A DNA stretch of 64,000 bases from an uncultured Bacteroidales bacterium (lineage in GTDB: Bacteria > Bacteroidota > Bacteroidia > Bacteroidales > F082): NCBI GenBank assembly GCA_947166105.1, contig CAMVCZ010000002.1, positions 1-64,000 of the forward strand, in the 5' to 3' direction. Under the pieces are notes generated by a model. It ran no database searches and was not told where the DNA came from. It was given only the letters and a program-made list of their open reading frames with translations. The translations under genes were made by a program, and so were the position numbers. How positions within the stretch are numbered: the stretch's first letter is position 1; each line of letters opens with the position of its first letter. Below, piece by piece: positions 50,397 to 58,850 of this stretch.

Positions 50397-52829
50397 TTAT
50401 TTCAACTCTTGCCCCATCATCGTGTAGCGTTTCCCGTCCTTGATGATGACGATATGCCCGTTTTCGATGACTTTCTGGACGGTCGGGTCTGTCAGGTGGT
50501 CAATGTTTTCGTCGATGGCGAAATTCGTCTTTTCGATGAAGTCGGACCAGATGATTTCCGATTCTACTCCGTTGGAAAACACCGAGCTTATTCCGTACCG
50601 GTATAGGCCTGCAAGAGCGTCTTTCCAAGTCGAGTCGATGAACGACGATTCGGAGACATCTTCGGCAAGCATGGTGGTGTGTTCGTTGTTGTCGGCACGA
50701 TAAATCCTGTATCCCGTGATTTGGGATAGCGTGCTTCTGATTTCATAGATGCGAACAGTGCTGTCAATAGTGACAAACATGGCATCTTTCCCGTCGTATT
50801 TCCCAGTATTGACACTGAATGTGTTTCCATCATCAAAAGTCATCAAAGGATAGTCGTTGAGGCGTCTTGCAGTGATGTCATAATCGTAGACCCTTCCACC
50901 TTCCATCAATAGCAAATGAGGACTTCCATCTTTGGCTTTTATGTATCCGAATCCCAAAATAAGAAATGGAAAGTTGGGACTGTAAACAATTCTTTGCCCT
51001 TGACGATTGACGAGAGCCAATTTACTCGAGAATAAATTACCATCTTCAACGAGCCAAAAACCGTCATTATCAGGGTCATAGGCAATATTGCGCATCTCTA
51101 TACTTGTGCTGATGCTGTCGATAATCCTTTTGTTGGCAAGATCGACGCAATAAATCTTGTAACCTTCATTTATAGAAAAACCAGCATAGTTGTTCATGCA
51201 ATAGAAGTAATTTCCGTCATAGGTCAAATTGGGGACATAAAAATAGTCATTTATGGAAAAAAACTCCACCAAATCACCGTCCAAAGTGTATTTTCCAAAT
51301 GCAAATGAGACTGGATTTGAGTATTGTATATCGTAATAACTCGTATAGAGGAACTCGCCGTCGGTTGCTACATTTTTTTCCCCGTGGTTTGCAAATTGTT
51401 TCAGAAGGTTCCATTGGGTATTTTCAGGAATCCATGTCAGGCTCACGCAAGAATCGTTGGGATTGACCGAATCGGGGACGCAACAAGCCTCAATTTGCTT
51501 GACAAGGGGCAAACTGAAGTTGGCTTCAAGGTTGTTGATGTCTTCCAAAACTTCAAAGGTGTAAGTCGGGTTGAAGGCTACAATCTGTCCGTTTCTTTTC
51601 CAACAATGAAAGGTGCAGTTTTCGGTTGGAATAGCCGTAAGCGTACACTGCTCGCCGTGATGGTATTCTCCGCATCCTTCAACGCTGCCTGCCGTGGCGG
51701 GAATGATTGGAACGTTGACTTGGTACGGTTCATATTGCGGGATAATGTCGATGATGGCTGAATTGCTGTCGTTGAAATTGTATCCGATTGGATTCAGGTT
51801 GCCAATAGCGTAGTAACCGTTTCCATTGCCGCCCCATCCCCAGTTGAAATGGAAAAGGTTGTTGTCGTCATAGCCATCGCAGACAAAAGCATGGCCGCCA
51901 CTACCGTAAGCTACATATAATATGGGCTGTTGCTGGTCAAGGTTGTTTTTCAACAATGACATCCATTCTTCGTTGCCGTAATCGGATAGTTTTTCCCGAT
52001 GGACACGTTTGGAATAACTGAAATATCGGAGCATGGCATCTGCGATGATGGTATGATCGGCAAGAGAACCATTGATTCCATAATTCATCTTCACCGCCAC
52101 GCCGCAATGGTAAATCAAGGTGGCCACGGCCTCAATCTCGGCCTCGCTTGAGTTTTCGGTCAGCGAATCGGGCATGTGCTCCCAGTCGTAGGTGGTGTTG
52201 CCGAAATTGGCGGAAAGCACCTCGCCCGCATTGGAATAGGAATGAGACCCCCAACCTGTAGTCGGATAGCCCCAATAGTGCATGATTTGTGCCATAGCTA
52301 TGGCCACACAGCCCGCTTCGGCATGGCCGCAGGGACCACCCATTTCGGGGCAGAGACTGTTGTAGCGGCAGCCTTGGTTCCATTTGTCGGTCAGCAAAGG
52401 CCCGACGGATTTGGCGGCCTTGTTGCCGTTGAGTTGTCCCGTGGCTTTCACGAGTTGCCATTGCCTTGCCGTGACTTCATCGGCAACGATTTGGTTTTCA
52501 ATGCCGTATTGGATTCTATCGACGAAATCCTGAAGATAACCAACCATCTGCACGGGGACATTGTTCGGGTCGAAACGGCCTTCATGGGAGTAGGCGATGA
52601 TGGGCGTTTCGCAGTCGTCGGCAGATACGATGACGAAGCCGTCAGCGGTGTTGAAGACATAGAAGGCGGCAATGTTTTTGCTGGTTCGATAAGTCGCGGA
52701 AAGCTGCAAATCGTTGGTGCCCATGAACTTGGCAGCAACGGTTTTGGCCATTTCCAATTCAATGGGACGGGCAAACGAGCCAATGAACAGCCCGAAAACG
52801 GCGATACAGATTAATAGGGTTCTTTTCAT
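50397..52829 (-). CDS. secreted C10-family (streptopain-like) cysteine peptidase
   Basis: An 810-residue exported protein (signal MKRTLLICIAVFGLFIGSFA). Residues about 20-150 form the Spi-like inhibitory propeptide (AKTVAAKFMGTNDLQL, GFVIVSADDCETPIIAYS). The peptidase domain has HAEAGCVAIAMAQIMHYWGY with the nucleophilic Cys, GGHAFVCDGYDDNN with the catalytic His and NWGWGGNGNGYY. A middle region with repeated beta-blades (GNYFYCMNNYAGFSINEGYK, RNIAYDPDNDGFWLVEDGN) looks like a YncE-type propeller. The C-terminus (ENGHIVIIKDGKRYTMMGQ) resembles the short 'MGQE' tails of Bacteroidetes secreted proteins; a classical T9SS domain is not seen. It lies 19 bp after tex on the same strand. Confidence 0.85.
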   Translation of the reverse strand: MKRTLLICIAVFGLFIGSFARPIELEMAKTVAAKFMGTNDLQLSATYRTSKNIAAFYVFNTADGFVIVSADDCETPIIAYSHEGRFDPNNVPVQMVGYLQDFVDRIQYGIENQIVADEVTARQWQLVKATGQLNGNKAAKSVGPLLTDKWNQGCRYNSLCPEMGGPCGHAEAGCVAIAMAQIMHYWGYPTTGWGSHSYSNAGEVLSANFGNTTYDWEHMPDSLTENSSEAEIEAVATLIYHCGVAVKMNYGINGSLADHTIIADAMLRYFSYSKRVHREKLSDYGNEEWMSLLKNNLDQQQPILYVAYGSGGHAFVCDGYDDNNLFHFNWGWGGNGNGYYAIGNLNPIGYNFNDSNSAIIDIIPQYEPYQVNVPIIPATAGSVEGCGEYHHGEQCTLTAIPTENCTFHCWKRNGQIVAFNPTYTFEVLEDINNLEANFSLPLVKQIEACCVPDSVNPNDSCVSLTWIPENTQWNLLKQFANHGEKNVATDGEFLYTSYYDIQYSNPVSFAFGKYTLDGDLVEFFSINDYFYVPNLTYDGNYFYCMNNYAGFSINEGYKIYCVDLANKRIIDSISTSIEMRNIAYDPDNDGFWLVEDGNLFSSKLALVNRQGQRIVYSPNFPFLILGFGYIKAKDGSPHLLLMEGGRVYDYDITARRLNDYPLMTFDDGNTFSVNTGKYDGKDAMFVTIDSTVRIYEIRSTLSQITGYRIYRADNNEHTTMLAEDVSESSFIDSTWKDALAGLYRYGISSVFSNGVESEIIWSDFIEKTNFAIDENIDHLTDPTVQKVIENGHIVIIKDGKRYTMMGQELK

Positions 52830-52848
52830 GGTTTTCGCTTTGAGTGTT

Positions 52849-54984
52849 TTACAATTTCATCGACAAACTGATTCTGTTTCTGTTCGCATCGACCTCCAAA
52901 ACCTTAACTCGCACTTTTTGGTTCAGATGCACCACCTCATTCGGGTCTTTGATGTAATGGTCGGCCATTTGGCTGATGTGGACGAGGCCGTCCTGATGCA
53001 CGCCAATATCGACAAACGCGCCAAAAGCGGTGATGTTGGTGACGATGCCGTTCAAGGTCATTCCGGCACGCAAGTCCTTGACCTCGCGGATGTTCTTGTC
53101 GAACTCGAAGGCTTCAAAAGTCTTTCTTGGGTCGCGACCGGGTTTGTCCAACTCGGTCAAAATGTCGTTGATGGTCTCCAAGCCGAAGTCTTTTTCCACG
53201 AAGTTTTCCGGCTTGATTTTCGCGATGAGTTCTTTGTTGCCGATAAGGTCTTTCACCTTCACGTTCAGCGACTTGGCCATTTTTTCAACGATGTGGTAAC
53301 TTTCCGGGTGGACGGCGCTTTGGTCCAAGGGATTCTCGCCATTATGGATGCGCAAAAAGCCCGCGCATTGCTCGAAGGCTTTGTCGCCGAGGCGCGGCAC
53401 TTCCTTGAGTTGCTTGCGGTTCTTGAAACCGCCTTGTTCCTCGCGGTATTGGATGATGTTGGAGGCCAAACTTGGGCCAACGCCGCTGACGTATGACAGC
53501 AGTTGCTGGCTGGCCGTGTTCAGTTCCACGCCTACGGCGTTCACGCAGCTTTCCACGGTTTGGTCGAGGCTCTCGCCAAGTTTCTTTTGGTCCACGTCGT
53601 GCTGGTATTGTCCCACGCCGATGCTTTTCGGGTCGATTTTCACCAACTCAGCCAAGGGGTCCATCAGCCTTCGCCCGATGCTGACCGCGCCGCGCACGGT
53701 GATGTCGTAGTCGGGGAATTCGTCGCGGGCGATTTTCGAGGCGCTGTAGACCGAAGCGCCGCTCTCGCTCACCATCACGGCCATCAGGTCGCGGTCGAAC
53801 TTGATGCTTCTGATGAAATCCTCGGTTTCGCGTCCTGCCGTGCCGTTGCCAATGGCGATGACCTTGATGCGGTACGCATCCACGAGGCTCTTGATTTTTC
53901 GTATCGCGCCCGCCGTGTCCGACTTGGGCGGATGGGGATAGATGGTTTCGTTGTGCAACAATGCCCCAGTTTCGCTCAAAACCACCACCTTGCAGCCCGT
54001 GCGAAAGCCCGGGTCGATGGCAAGGACGCGCTTCTGGCCCATCGGGGCGGCGAGGAGCAGCTGTTTCAAGTTCTCGGCAAAAACGCGGATGGCGGTTTCG
54101 TCGGCCTTTTCCTTATAATAATTGCGGATTTCGGTCTCGATGCTCGGCTCCAAAAGGCGTTTCCACGAGTCGGCGATGGCCTCGCGCACGAGTTCGGAAG
54201 ATTCGTTGTCGTTTTTCAGGAAAATGCTCTCCAACGAATTGAGCACAAAATCATCATCCACCTTGATTTTCAGCTTCACCATACCTTCTTCCTCGGCGCG
54301 GAACAAGGCCAAAAGCCTATGCGAAGGCGCCTGCGAAATCGGCTCGCGGAAGTCGAAATACTGTTGGTAGGTCTTGCCTTCTTCTTCCATGCCTTTCACC
54401 ACAGCGGAGCTGATGTCGCCCTGCAAATGGAAAATCTTGCGAATGCGGTTGCGCCCGTTGATGTTCTCCGAAACCCATTCGGCCATAATGTCTTTCGCCC
54501 CTTGCAGGGCTTCCTCCACATCGTTCACGCCCTTGCCCGCATTGACGTAACGCGCTGCGAGGCGGTCCACCATATCCACGTTTTGCGCCATGATTTGCGC
54601 GGCAAGCGGCTCCAAACCCTTTTCGCGGGCGATGGCGGCGCGGGTGCGGCGTTTGGGCTTGTAGGGGAGATACAAATCCTCTACTTCCTGCAAGGTTTTG
54701 GCGTTCAGTATCTTCTGCTCCAGTTCAGGCGTGAGTTTCTCCTGCTCGCGGATGGAGGCGATGACGCTTTCCTTACGTTTCTGTAATTCAACGAGTTGTT
54801 CGAGGCGTTTTTGCACGGCGGCCACATTTTCCTCGTTCATTGTGCCTGTCATTTCCTTGCGGTAGCGGGCGATGAAAGGGATGGTTGCGCCTTCGTCGAA
54901 AAGGCGAATGACGTTGGCCACATGGTGCGCGGCCAAGTTGAGTTCCTGCGCGATTTGCGGGGCGAAGTCTATGGTATTAGGCAT
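52849..54984 (-). CDS. tex: Tex family RNA-binding transcription accessory protein
   Basis: A 711-residue cytosolic nucleic-acid-binding protein. The N-terminal helical part shows FDEGATIPFIARYRKEMTG and DLYLPYKPKRRTRA; the YqgF-like domain RVLAIDPGFRTGCKVVVL; the helix-hairpin-helix part TASQQLLSYVSGVGPSLASN and FLRIHNGENPLDQSAVHPES; and a C-terminal S1 domain (AGMTLNGIVTNITAFGAFVD, IGVHQDGLVHISQ). All Tex domains are present in order and length is normal. It has its own promoter. Tex is conserved and linked to transcription or ribosome function, with no obvious tie to the downstream protease. Confidence 0.95.
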   Translation of the reverse strand: MPNTIDFAPQIAQELNLAAHHVANVIRLFDEGATIPFIARYRKEMTGTMNEENVAAVQKRLEQLVELQKRKESVIASIREQEKLTPELEQKILNAKTLQEVEDLYLPYKPKRRTRAAIAREKGLEPLAAQIMAQNVDMVDRLAARYVNAGKGVNDVEEALQGAKDIMAEWVSENINGRNRIRKIFHLQGDISSAVVKGMEEEGKTYQQYFDFREPISQAPSHRLLALFRAEEEGMVKLKIKVDDDFVLNSLESIFLKNDNESSELVREAIADSWKRLLEPSIETEIRNYYKEKADETAIRVFAENLKQLLLAAPMGQKRVLAIDPGFRTGCKVVVLSETGALLHNETIYPHPPKSDTAGAIRKIKSLVDAYRIKVIAIGNGTAGRETEDFIRSIKFDRDLMAVMVSESGASVYSASKIARDEFPDYDITVRGAVSIGRRLMDPLAELVKIDPKSIGVGQYQHDVDQKKLGESLDQTVESCVNAVGVELNTASQQLLSYVSGVGPSLASNIIQYREEQGGFKNRKQLKEVPRLGDKAFEQCAGFLRIHNGENPLDQSAVHPESYHIVEKMAKSLNVKVKDLIGNKELIAKIKPENFVEKDFGLETINDILTELDKPGRDPRKTFEAFEFDKNIREVKDLRAGMTLNGIVTNITAFGAFVDIGVHQDGLVHISQMADHYIKDPNEVVHLNQKVRVKVLEVDANRNRISLSMKL

Positions 54985-55004
54985 ATTTTTCAGATTTTGA
55001 AGCG

Positions 55005-55012
55005 CAAAAATA
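55005..55012 (-). promoter_or_regulatory. TATTTTTG -7 element of tex
   Basis: The minus strand reads CGTATTTTTGCGC, 21 nt upstream of the tex start. Confidence 0.6.
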
Positions 55013-55148
55013 CGGTTTTCTTTGGTTTTTCACGTGTTTTGAGTTTTGAATCTTTAACCCATACTACATATTTGATTTGTCCAAGCGGTTTGTTGTTGGT
55101 ATTATGAAGTCAAGCCAAACGGCTGTTTTTGCTGTTTTCAAAAAGATA

Positions 55149-55181
55149 TTTGAATTAACACCGAAAAAAGTTGTATTTTTG
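55149..55181 (+). promoter_or_regulatory. TTTG -33 / TATTTTTG -7 promoter of the hsd operon
   Basis: TTTG at 55149-55152, a 21-nt spacer and TATTTTTG at 55174-55181, 23 nt before the hsdM ATG. The 4-nt overlaps hsdM-DUF1016 and Fic-hsdS indicate that this promoter serves several genes. Confidence 0.7.
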
Positions 55182-55203
55182 TAGTTTATAACCAGCAAAT
55201 ACA

Positions 55204-57012
55204 ATGATTAACATACGAAAACTCGAATCTGAACTTTGGGAGTCGGCTGACCTGCTCCGACAAGGCAGCAAACTCACCAGTAACCAATATTGTATGCCTG
55301 TTTTGGCTTTGCTTTTTCTGCGTTACGCCTATAGCCGCTACAAAATGGTGGAGGCTGACATCTTGCAAAACCGACCCATGCGCAATGGTCGCGTGATGCC
55401 CGTGGAACCCAGCGATTTTGCCGCCAAAAGCGCGCTTTTCCTGCCCAAGGAAGCCCAGTTCGACTATTTGGTGAACCTGCCCGAAAACATCATCGATGCC
55501 CATCTGAAAAGCAAGGACGGACACGACATCAACTCCCTCGGTGAGGCCGTCAACAACGCCATGCAACTCGTGGAGGACCAAAGCGAACAACTGACGGGCG
55601 TGTTGCCCAAGACCTACACGATGTTTGCCGATGACCTTCTGCGCGAGCTGCTCCGCATTTTCAACAACAAGACCATTGACGAGGTAGGCGGCGACATCAT
55701 CGGGCGCATCTACGAGTATTTCCTCTCCAAGTTTGCCCGTGCCGTGGCCAGCGATGATGGCGTGTTCTTTACGCCCAAGTCGTTGGTGAAGATGCTGGTC
55801 AATGTGTTGGAACCCAAGCAAGGCGTGATGCTCGACCCCGCTTGTGGCAGTGGTGGCATGTTTGTGCAGACGGGCGACTTCGTGAACCAAAACGGCATGA
55901 ACGCCAACACACAGATGACTTTCTTCGGTCAGGAGAAGGTGGAATACAACGCCCAGCTCTGCCTGATGAACATGGCCGTACATGGGTTGAACGGCAAGAT
56001 AATCTCGGGCGACGAGGCCAACTCGTTCTACCACGATGCCCATAACCTTGCGGGCAAGTGTGACTATGTGATGGCCAATCCGCCTTTCAATGTCGACAAG
56101 GTGAAGGCCGAGTCGGCTTCGGCGGCGGGACGATTGCCCTTTGGATTGCCTGGAGTGAATGCCAAAACTAAGGAAGTGGGCAATGCCAACTACCTTTGGA
56201 TCAGTTATTTCTATGCCTATCTCAACGACCACGGACGCGCTGGTTTCGTGATGGCCAGTTCGGCCACCGACAGCGCGAACAAAGACCGCGACATCCGCGA
56301 AAAACTCGTCCGCACGGGCGACGTGGATGTGATGGTGAGCGTAGGCAACAACTTCTTTTATACCCTCTCGCTGCCTTGCTCGCTGTGGTTCTTCGATCGC
56401 AACAAAAACACCGAAATCCGCGACAAGGTTTTGTTCATCGATGCTCGCAACTACTACACCGTGGTCGACCGCACCTTGAACGAATGGACGGAGTGGCAGT
56501 TGCGCAACTTGCAGGCCATTGTGCATCTGTATCGGGGCGAGACCGAGAAATACAAGGCACTTGTGGCTGATTATGACAAAGCCCTCAACGGACAAACGGT
56601 GGCTACCCTTGAGGAAGCCTTACAAAAACAGAAAGTCGAGTCCAAACAACTGATTGCTGATGCGCCGCGCAAGGACAAGAAACGCATTGAAGCTGAACAA
56701 AATGCGCTGATTGCCGAGTTGGAAGACGTGCTCGAAACCGCTCGCCAGCGCGAATGGCTTGTGTCGAAGTTTGGTGAAGATGGTGCTTATCAGGATGTAT
56801 TGGGCCTCTGTAAGATGGCCACCATCCAAGAGATAGAGGAGAAGAACTACTCGCTGACCCCTGGTGCCTACGTGGGCGTGGCCGAACAAGAGGACGACGG
56901 TGTGGACTTCCATGAGTGCATGAACGAGATTCACGCGGAGTTGGCGCAACTGAACCAAGAGGCCAATGTGCTGATGGACGAGATACAAAAGGCTTGGGAG
57001 GAACTGAAATGA
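55204..57012 (+). CDS. hsdM: type I restriction-modification methyltransferase subunit HsdM
   Basis: A 602-residue N6-adenine methyltransferase that, with HsdS, methylates the recognition sequence and, with HsdR, forms the restriction complex. The helical N-terminal domain (SELWESADLLRQGSKLTSNQ) is followed by VFFTPKSLVKMLVNVLEP, motif I DPACGSGGMF at about 211 and motif IV NPPF at about 292; the C-terminal helical region contains EALQKQKVESKQLIAD and ends MDEIQKAWEELK. Length is at the upper end of normal. The last 33 bp (56980-57012) recur in degenerate form at 57907-57939, before the Fic gene. Confidence 0.95.
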   Translation: MINIRKLESELWESADLLRQGSKLTSNQYCMPVLALLFLRYAYSRYKMVEADILQNRPMRNGRVMPVEPSDFAAKSALFLPKEAQFDYLVNLPENIIDAHLKSKDGHDINSLGEAVNNAMQLVEDQSEQLTGVLPKTYTMFADDLLRELLRIFNNKTIDEVGGDIIGRIYEYFLSKFARAVASDDGVFFTPKSLVKMLVNVLEPKQGVMLDPACGSGGMFVQTGDFVNQNGMNANTQMTFFGQEKVEYNAQLCLMNMAVHGLNGKIISGDEANSFYHDAHNLAGKCDYVMANPPFNVDKVKAESASAAGRLPFGLPGVNAKTKEVGNANYLWISYFYAYLNDHGRAGFVMASSATDSANKDRDIREKLVRTGDVDVMVSVGNNFFYTLSLPCSLWFFDRNKNTEIRDKVLFIDARNYYTVVDRTLNEWTEWQLRNLQAIVHLYRGETEKYKALVADYDKALNGQTVATLEEALQKQKVESKQLIADAPRKDKKRIEAEQNALIAELEDVLETARQREWLVSKFGEDGAYQDVLGLCKMATIQEIEEKNYSLTPGAYVGVAEQEDDGVDFHECMNEIHAELAQLNQEANVLMDEIQKAWEELK

Positions 57013-57884
57013 ACGAATTGGAAAAGACTAACGGAATAGCGTCGCAAATTGTGACACAATCCTTGATACAAGATGCTTGCGTCATTATTGATCAGGCGCA
57101 AGCAGCTGCATACTATGCAGTGAACGAAACCCTCATCAAGCGTAACTGGTTGTTGGGGATGCGCATTCAACATGAAGTGCTTAAAGATAAGAGGGCTGAA
57201 TATGGCGAGCAGGTGGTAGCTAATTTGGCAAAGAATCTGACGGAAAGATATGGACGAGGCTATAAGAAAAGTAACCTTTATCTCTTTCAGTCCTTTTATC
57301 AGAATCATCCAGACTTTTTCCAATCAGTGACTGGAAAATTGATGCCAGACTCGATTTTCCAATCAGTGACTGGAAAATCTGAAATTGTCCCATCACTGAC
57401 GGGATTTTTTACAGAAACAGATGTGTATGGCCAATTGAAGCCAACGCAACCTTTGAGGTTAAGTTGGACCCATTATAGTGTCATCATGCAGGAAAACAAC
57501 AATGAGGCTCGCAACTGGTATGAACAAGAAGCTGCACGTGAAATGTGGAGCACACGCACATTGCAGCGTAACGTAAGCAGCCAGTATTACCATCGGCTGT
57601 TGCGTTCAGCGAACAAGGAAGTGGTGCATGATGAAATGCAGAAACTTACTGCGCCTTTGTGGCGCATTACTCCGTACTCAATGGCAGCGACCAACTCTAT
57701 GCAGCCAAGTATCTTACTTATATGCCTACGCAGGAGGAACTTCGTCGCGAAATCGAGCAGCAGAAAGAGTTCTTTAGGCTTCAAAACGAAAAATGAAAAC
57801 GCATGGAAAAGAATACTGAACCGAATACACAAAATGCCAGACGATGCGTATAAGATCAGAAAGAAAAGAGTAACCCATGAGTGA
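57009..57884 (+). pseudogene. DUF1016 (YhcG-like) PD-(D/E)XK nuclease, internally deleted and frameshifted
   Basis: The ATG at 57009 overlaps the hsdM stop. The YhcG N-terminal domain is intact: AYYAVNETLIKRNWLLGMRI, GEQVVANLAKNLTERYGRGY, LSWTHYSVIMQE, YYHRLLRSANKEVVHDEMQK. The conserved sequence stops at about residue 216. In the -1 frame, nt 57665-57796 then encode HYSVLNGSDQLYAAKYL, MPTQEELRREIEQQKEFF and a stop: this is the C-terminal end of the family. The catalytic nuclease domain normally between these parts, of the order of 110-130 residues, is missing, and the reading frame is shifted at the join, so the current frame ends in unrelated residues (about 75). Presumably no longer a nuclease. 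Confidence 0.8.
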
Positions 57885-57906
57885 AAAAAAGATAATGGCA
57901 AGAATC

Positions 57907-57939
57907 GAGATACAAAAAGTTTGGGAGGAACAGAAATGA
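57907..57939 (+). repeat. degenerate duplicate of the hsdM 3' end
   Basis: GAGATACAAAA-G-TTTGGGAGGAAC matches the last 33 bp of hsdM (56980-57012) at most positions, and both copies end in AAATGA, providing the next gene's ATG. Translated it gives EIQKVWEEQK versus EIQKAWEELK in HsdM. It marks the left edge of the BRO-N/Fic gene. Confidence 0.85.
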
Positions 57940-58850
57940 GTAAGAAATCCATCCGCTTTTTCAACGACCGAGAGGTGAGGGCTGTTTGGGACGATGAACA
58001 CAGCAAATGGTGGTTTTCGGCCATTGATATTGTGCGCGCTATCAACAATGAGGAGGACTATGTGAAAGCGGGTAACTACTGGCGTTGGCTGAAAAAGAAA
58101 CTCGCTGCTGATGGCGTTCAACTCGTGAGTATCACTCACGACTTCAAATTCCAAGCCCACGACGGCAAGCAACGCGCTGCCGATGCATTGGATGCTGAGG
58201 GCGTGCAGACCTTGGCCAAGCATTATCCCAACAATCGAGCCGGTGCTTTTCTCGACTGGTTCACCTACAGCGACAATTCCATCGACGGACAGAGCAAGAA
58301 AAAGGCCTATGCACTCATAGAAAGTGGTTTGATGGATAGCATGGAACCCGGCACGGTGCAGTGCCTTCAGCAGATTCATGCCTACCTCTTTGGCGGGCTT
58401 TATGATTTTGCGGGCAAGATACGCACCAAAACCATCTCAAAAGGCGGCACCTTGTTTTGCCGTGCCGAATATCTTTTGCAGAATTTGAGCATGATTGAGG
58501 CGATGCCCGAGACGACTTTCGATGAGATTGTGGACAAGTATGTGGAGATGAACATGGCGCATCCTTTCATGGAGGGTAACGGACGCTCGACGCGCATTTG
58601 GCTCGACTTGATTTTCAAAAAAAGGATGAAAAGATGTGTGGATTGGAGTAAGATTGACAAGAAGGATTATCTTGACGCCATGCACAGAAGCGCGACCGAT
58701 GCAAGCCGCATAAAGGCTTTGCTGGCCCAGGCACTGACCGACCGCATCGACGACCGCGAAATCTTCATGAAAGGCATAGACTATTCCTATTATTACGAAC
58801 AAGAGGACGGCGTGGAGGTGATCAATGATGGAAAGGAGGACAAGGAATGA
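57936..58850 (+). CDS. BRO-N (antirepressor-like) / Fic-domain fusion protein
   Basis: A 304-residue protein. Residues 1-115 resemble the BRO-N domain of phage antirepressors (IRFFNDREVRAVWDDEHSKW, WFSAIDIVRAI, GVQTLAKHYPNNRAGAFLDW). Residues about 125-260 form a Fic domain: IHAYLFGGLYDFAGKIRTKT and the complete catalytic motif HPFMEGNGRSTR, His at residue 209. Fic enzymes transfer AMP or other groups from nucleotides to target proteins and often act as toxins; the BRO-N part may bind DNA. No separate antitoxin gene is adjacent, so any inhibition must be built in or come from elsewhere. The start follows the hsdM-end duplicate; the stop overlaps hsdS by 4 nt. Confidence 0.85.
   Translation: MSKKSIRFFNDREVRAVWDDEHSKWWFSAIDIVRAINNEEDYVKAGNYWRWLKKKLAADGVQLVSITHDFKFQAHDGKQRAADALDAEGVQTLAKHYPNNRAGAFLDWFTYSDNSIDGQSKKKAYALIESGLMDSMEPGTVQCLQQIHAYLFGGLYDFAGKIRTKTISKGGTLFCRAEYLLQNLSMIEAMPETTFDEIVDKYVEMNMAHPFMEGNGRSTRIWLDLIFKKRMKRCVDWSKIDKKDYLDAMHRSATDASRIKALLAQALTDRIDDREIFMKGIDYSYYYEQEDGVEVINDGKEDKE

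Noticed and set aside
53503-54786. Plus-strand open frame of 427 codons opposite tex, and a 469-codon one opposite hsdM (55186-56595)
   Set aside because: Antisense to well-identified genes, without recognisable domains or start signals.
57797-57906. Short frames between the DUF1016 relic and the hsdM-end duplicate (for example from the ATG at 57803)
   Set aside because: Very short, no start signals, no similarity I can name; probably leftover from the deletion or cassette exchange.
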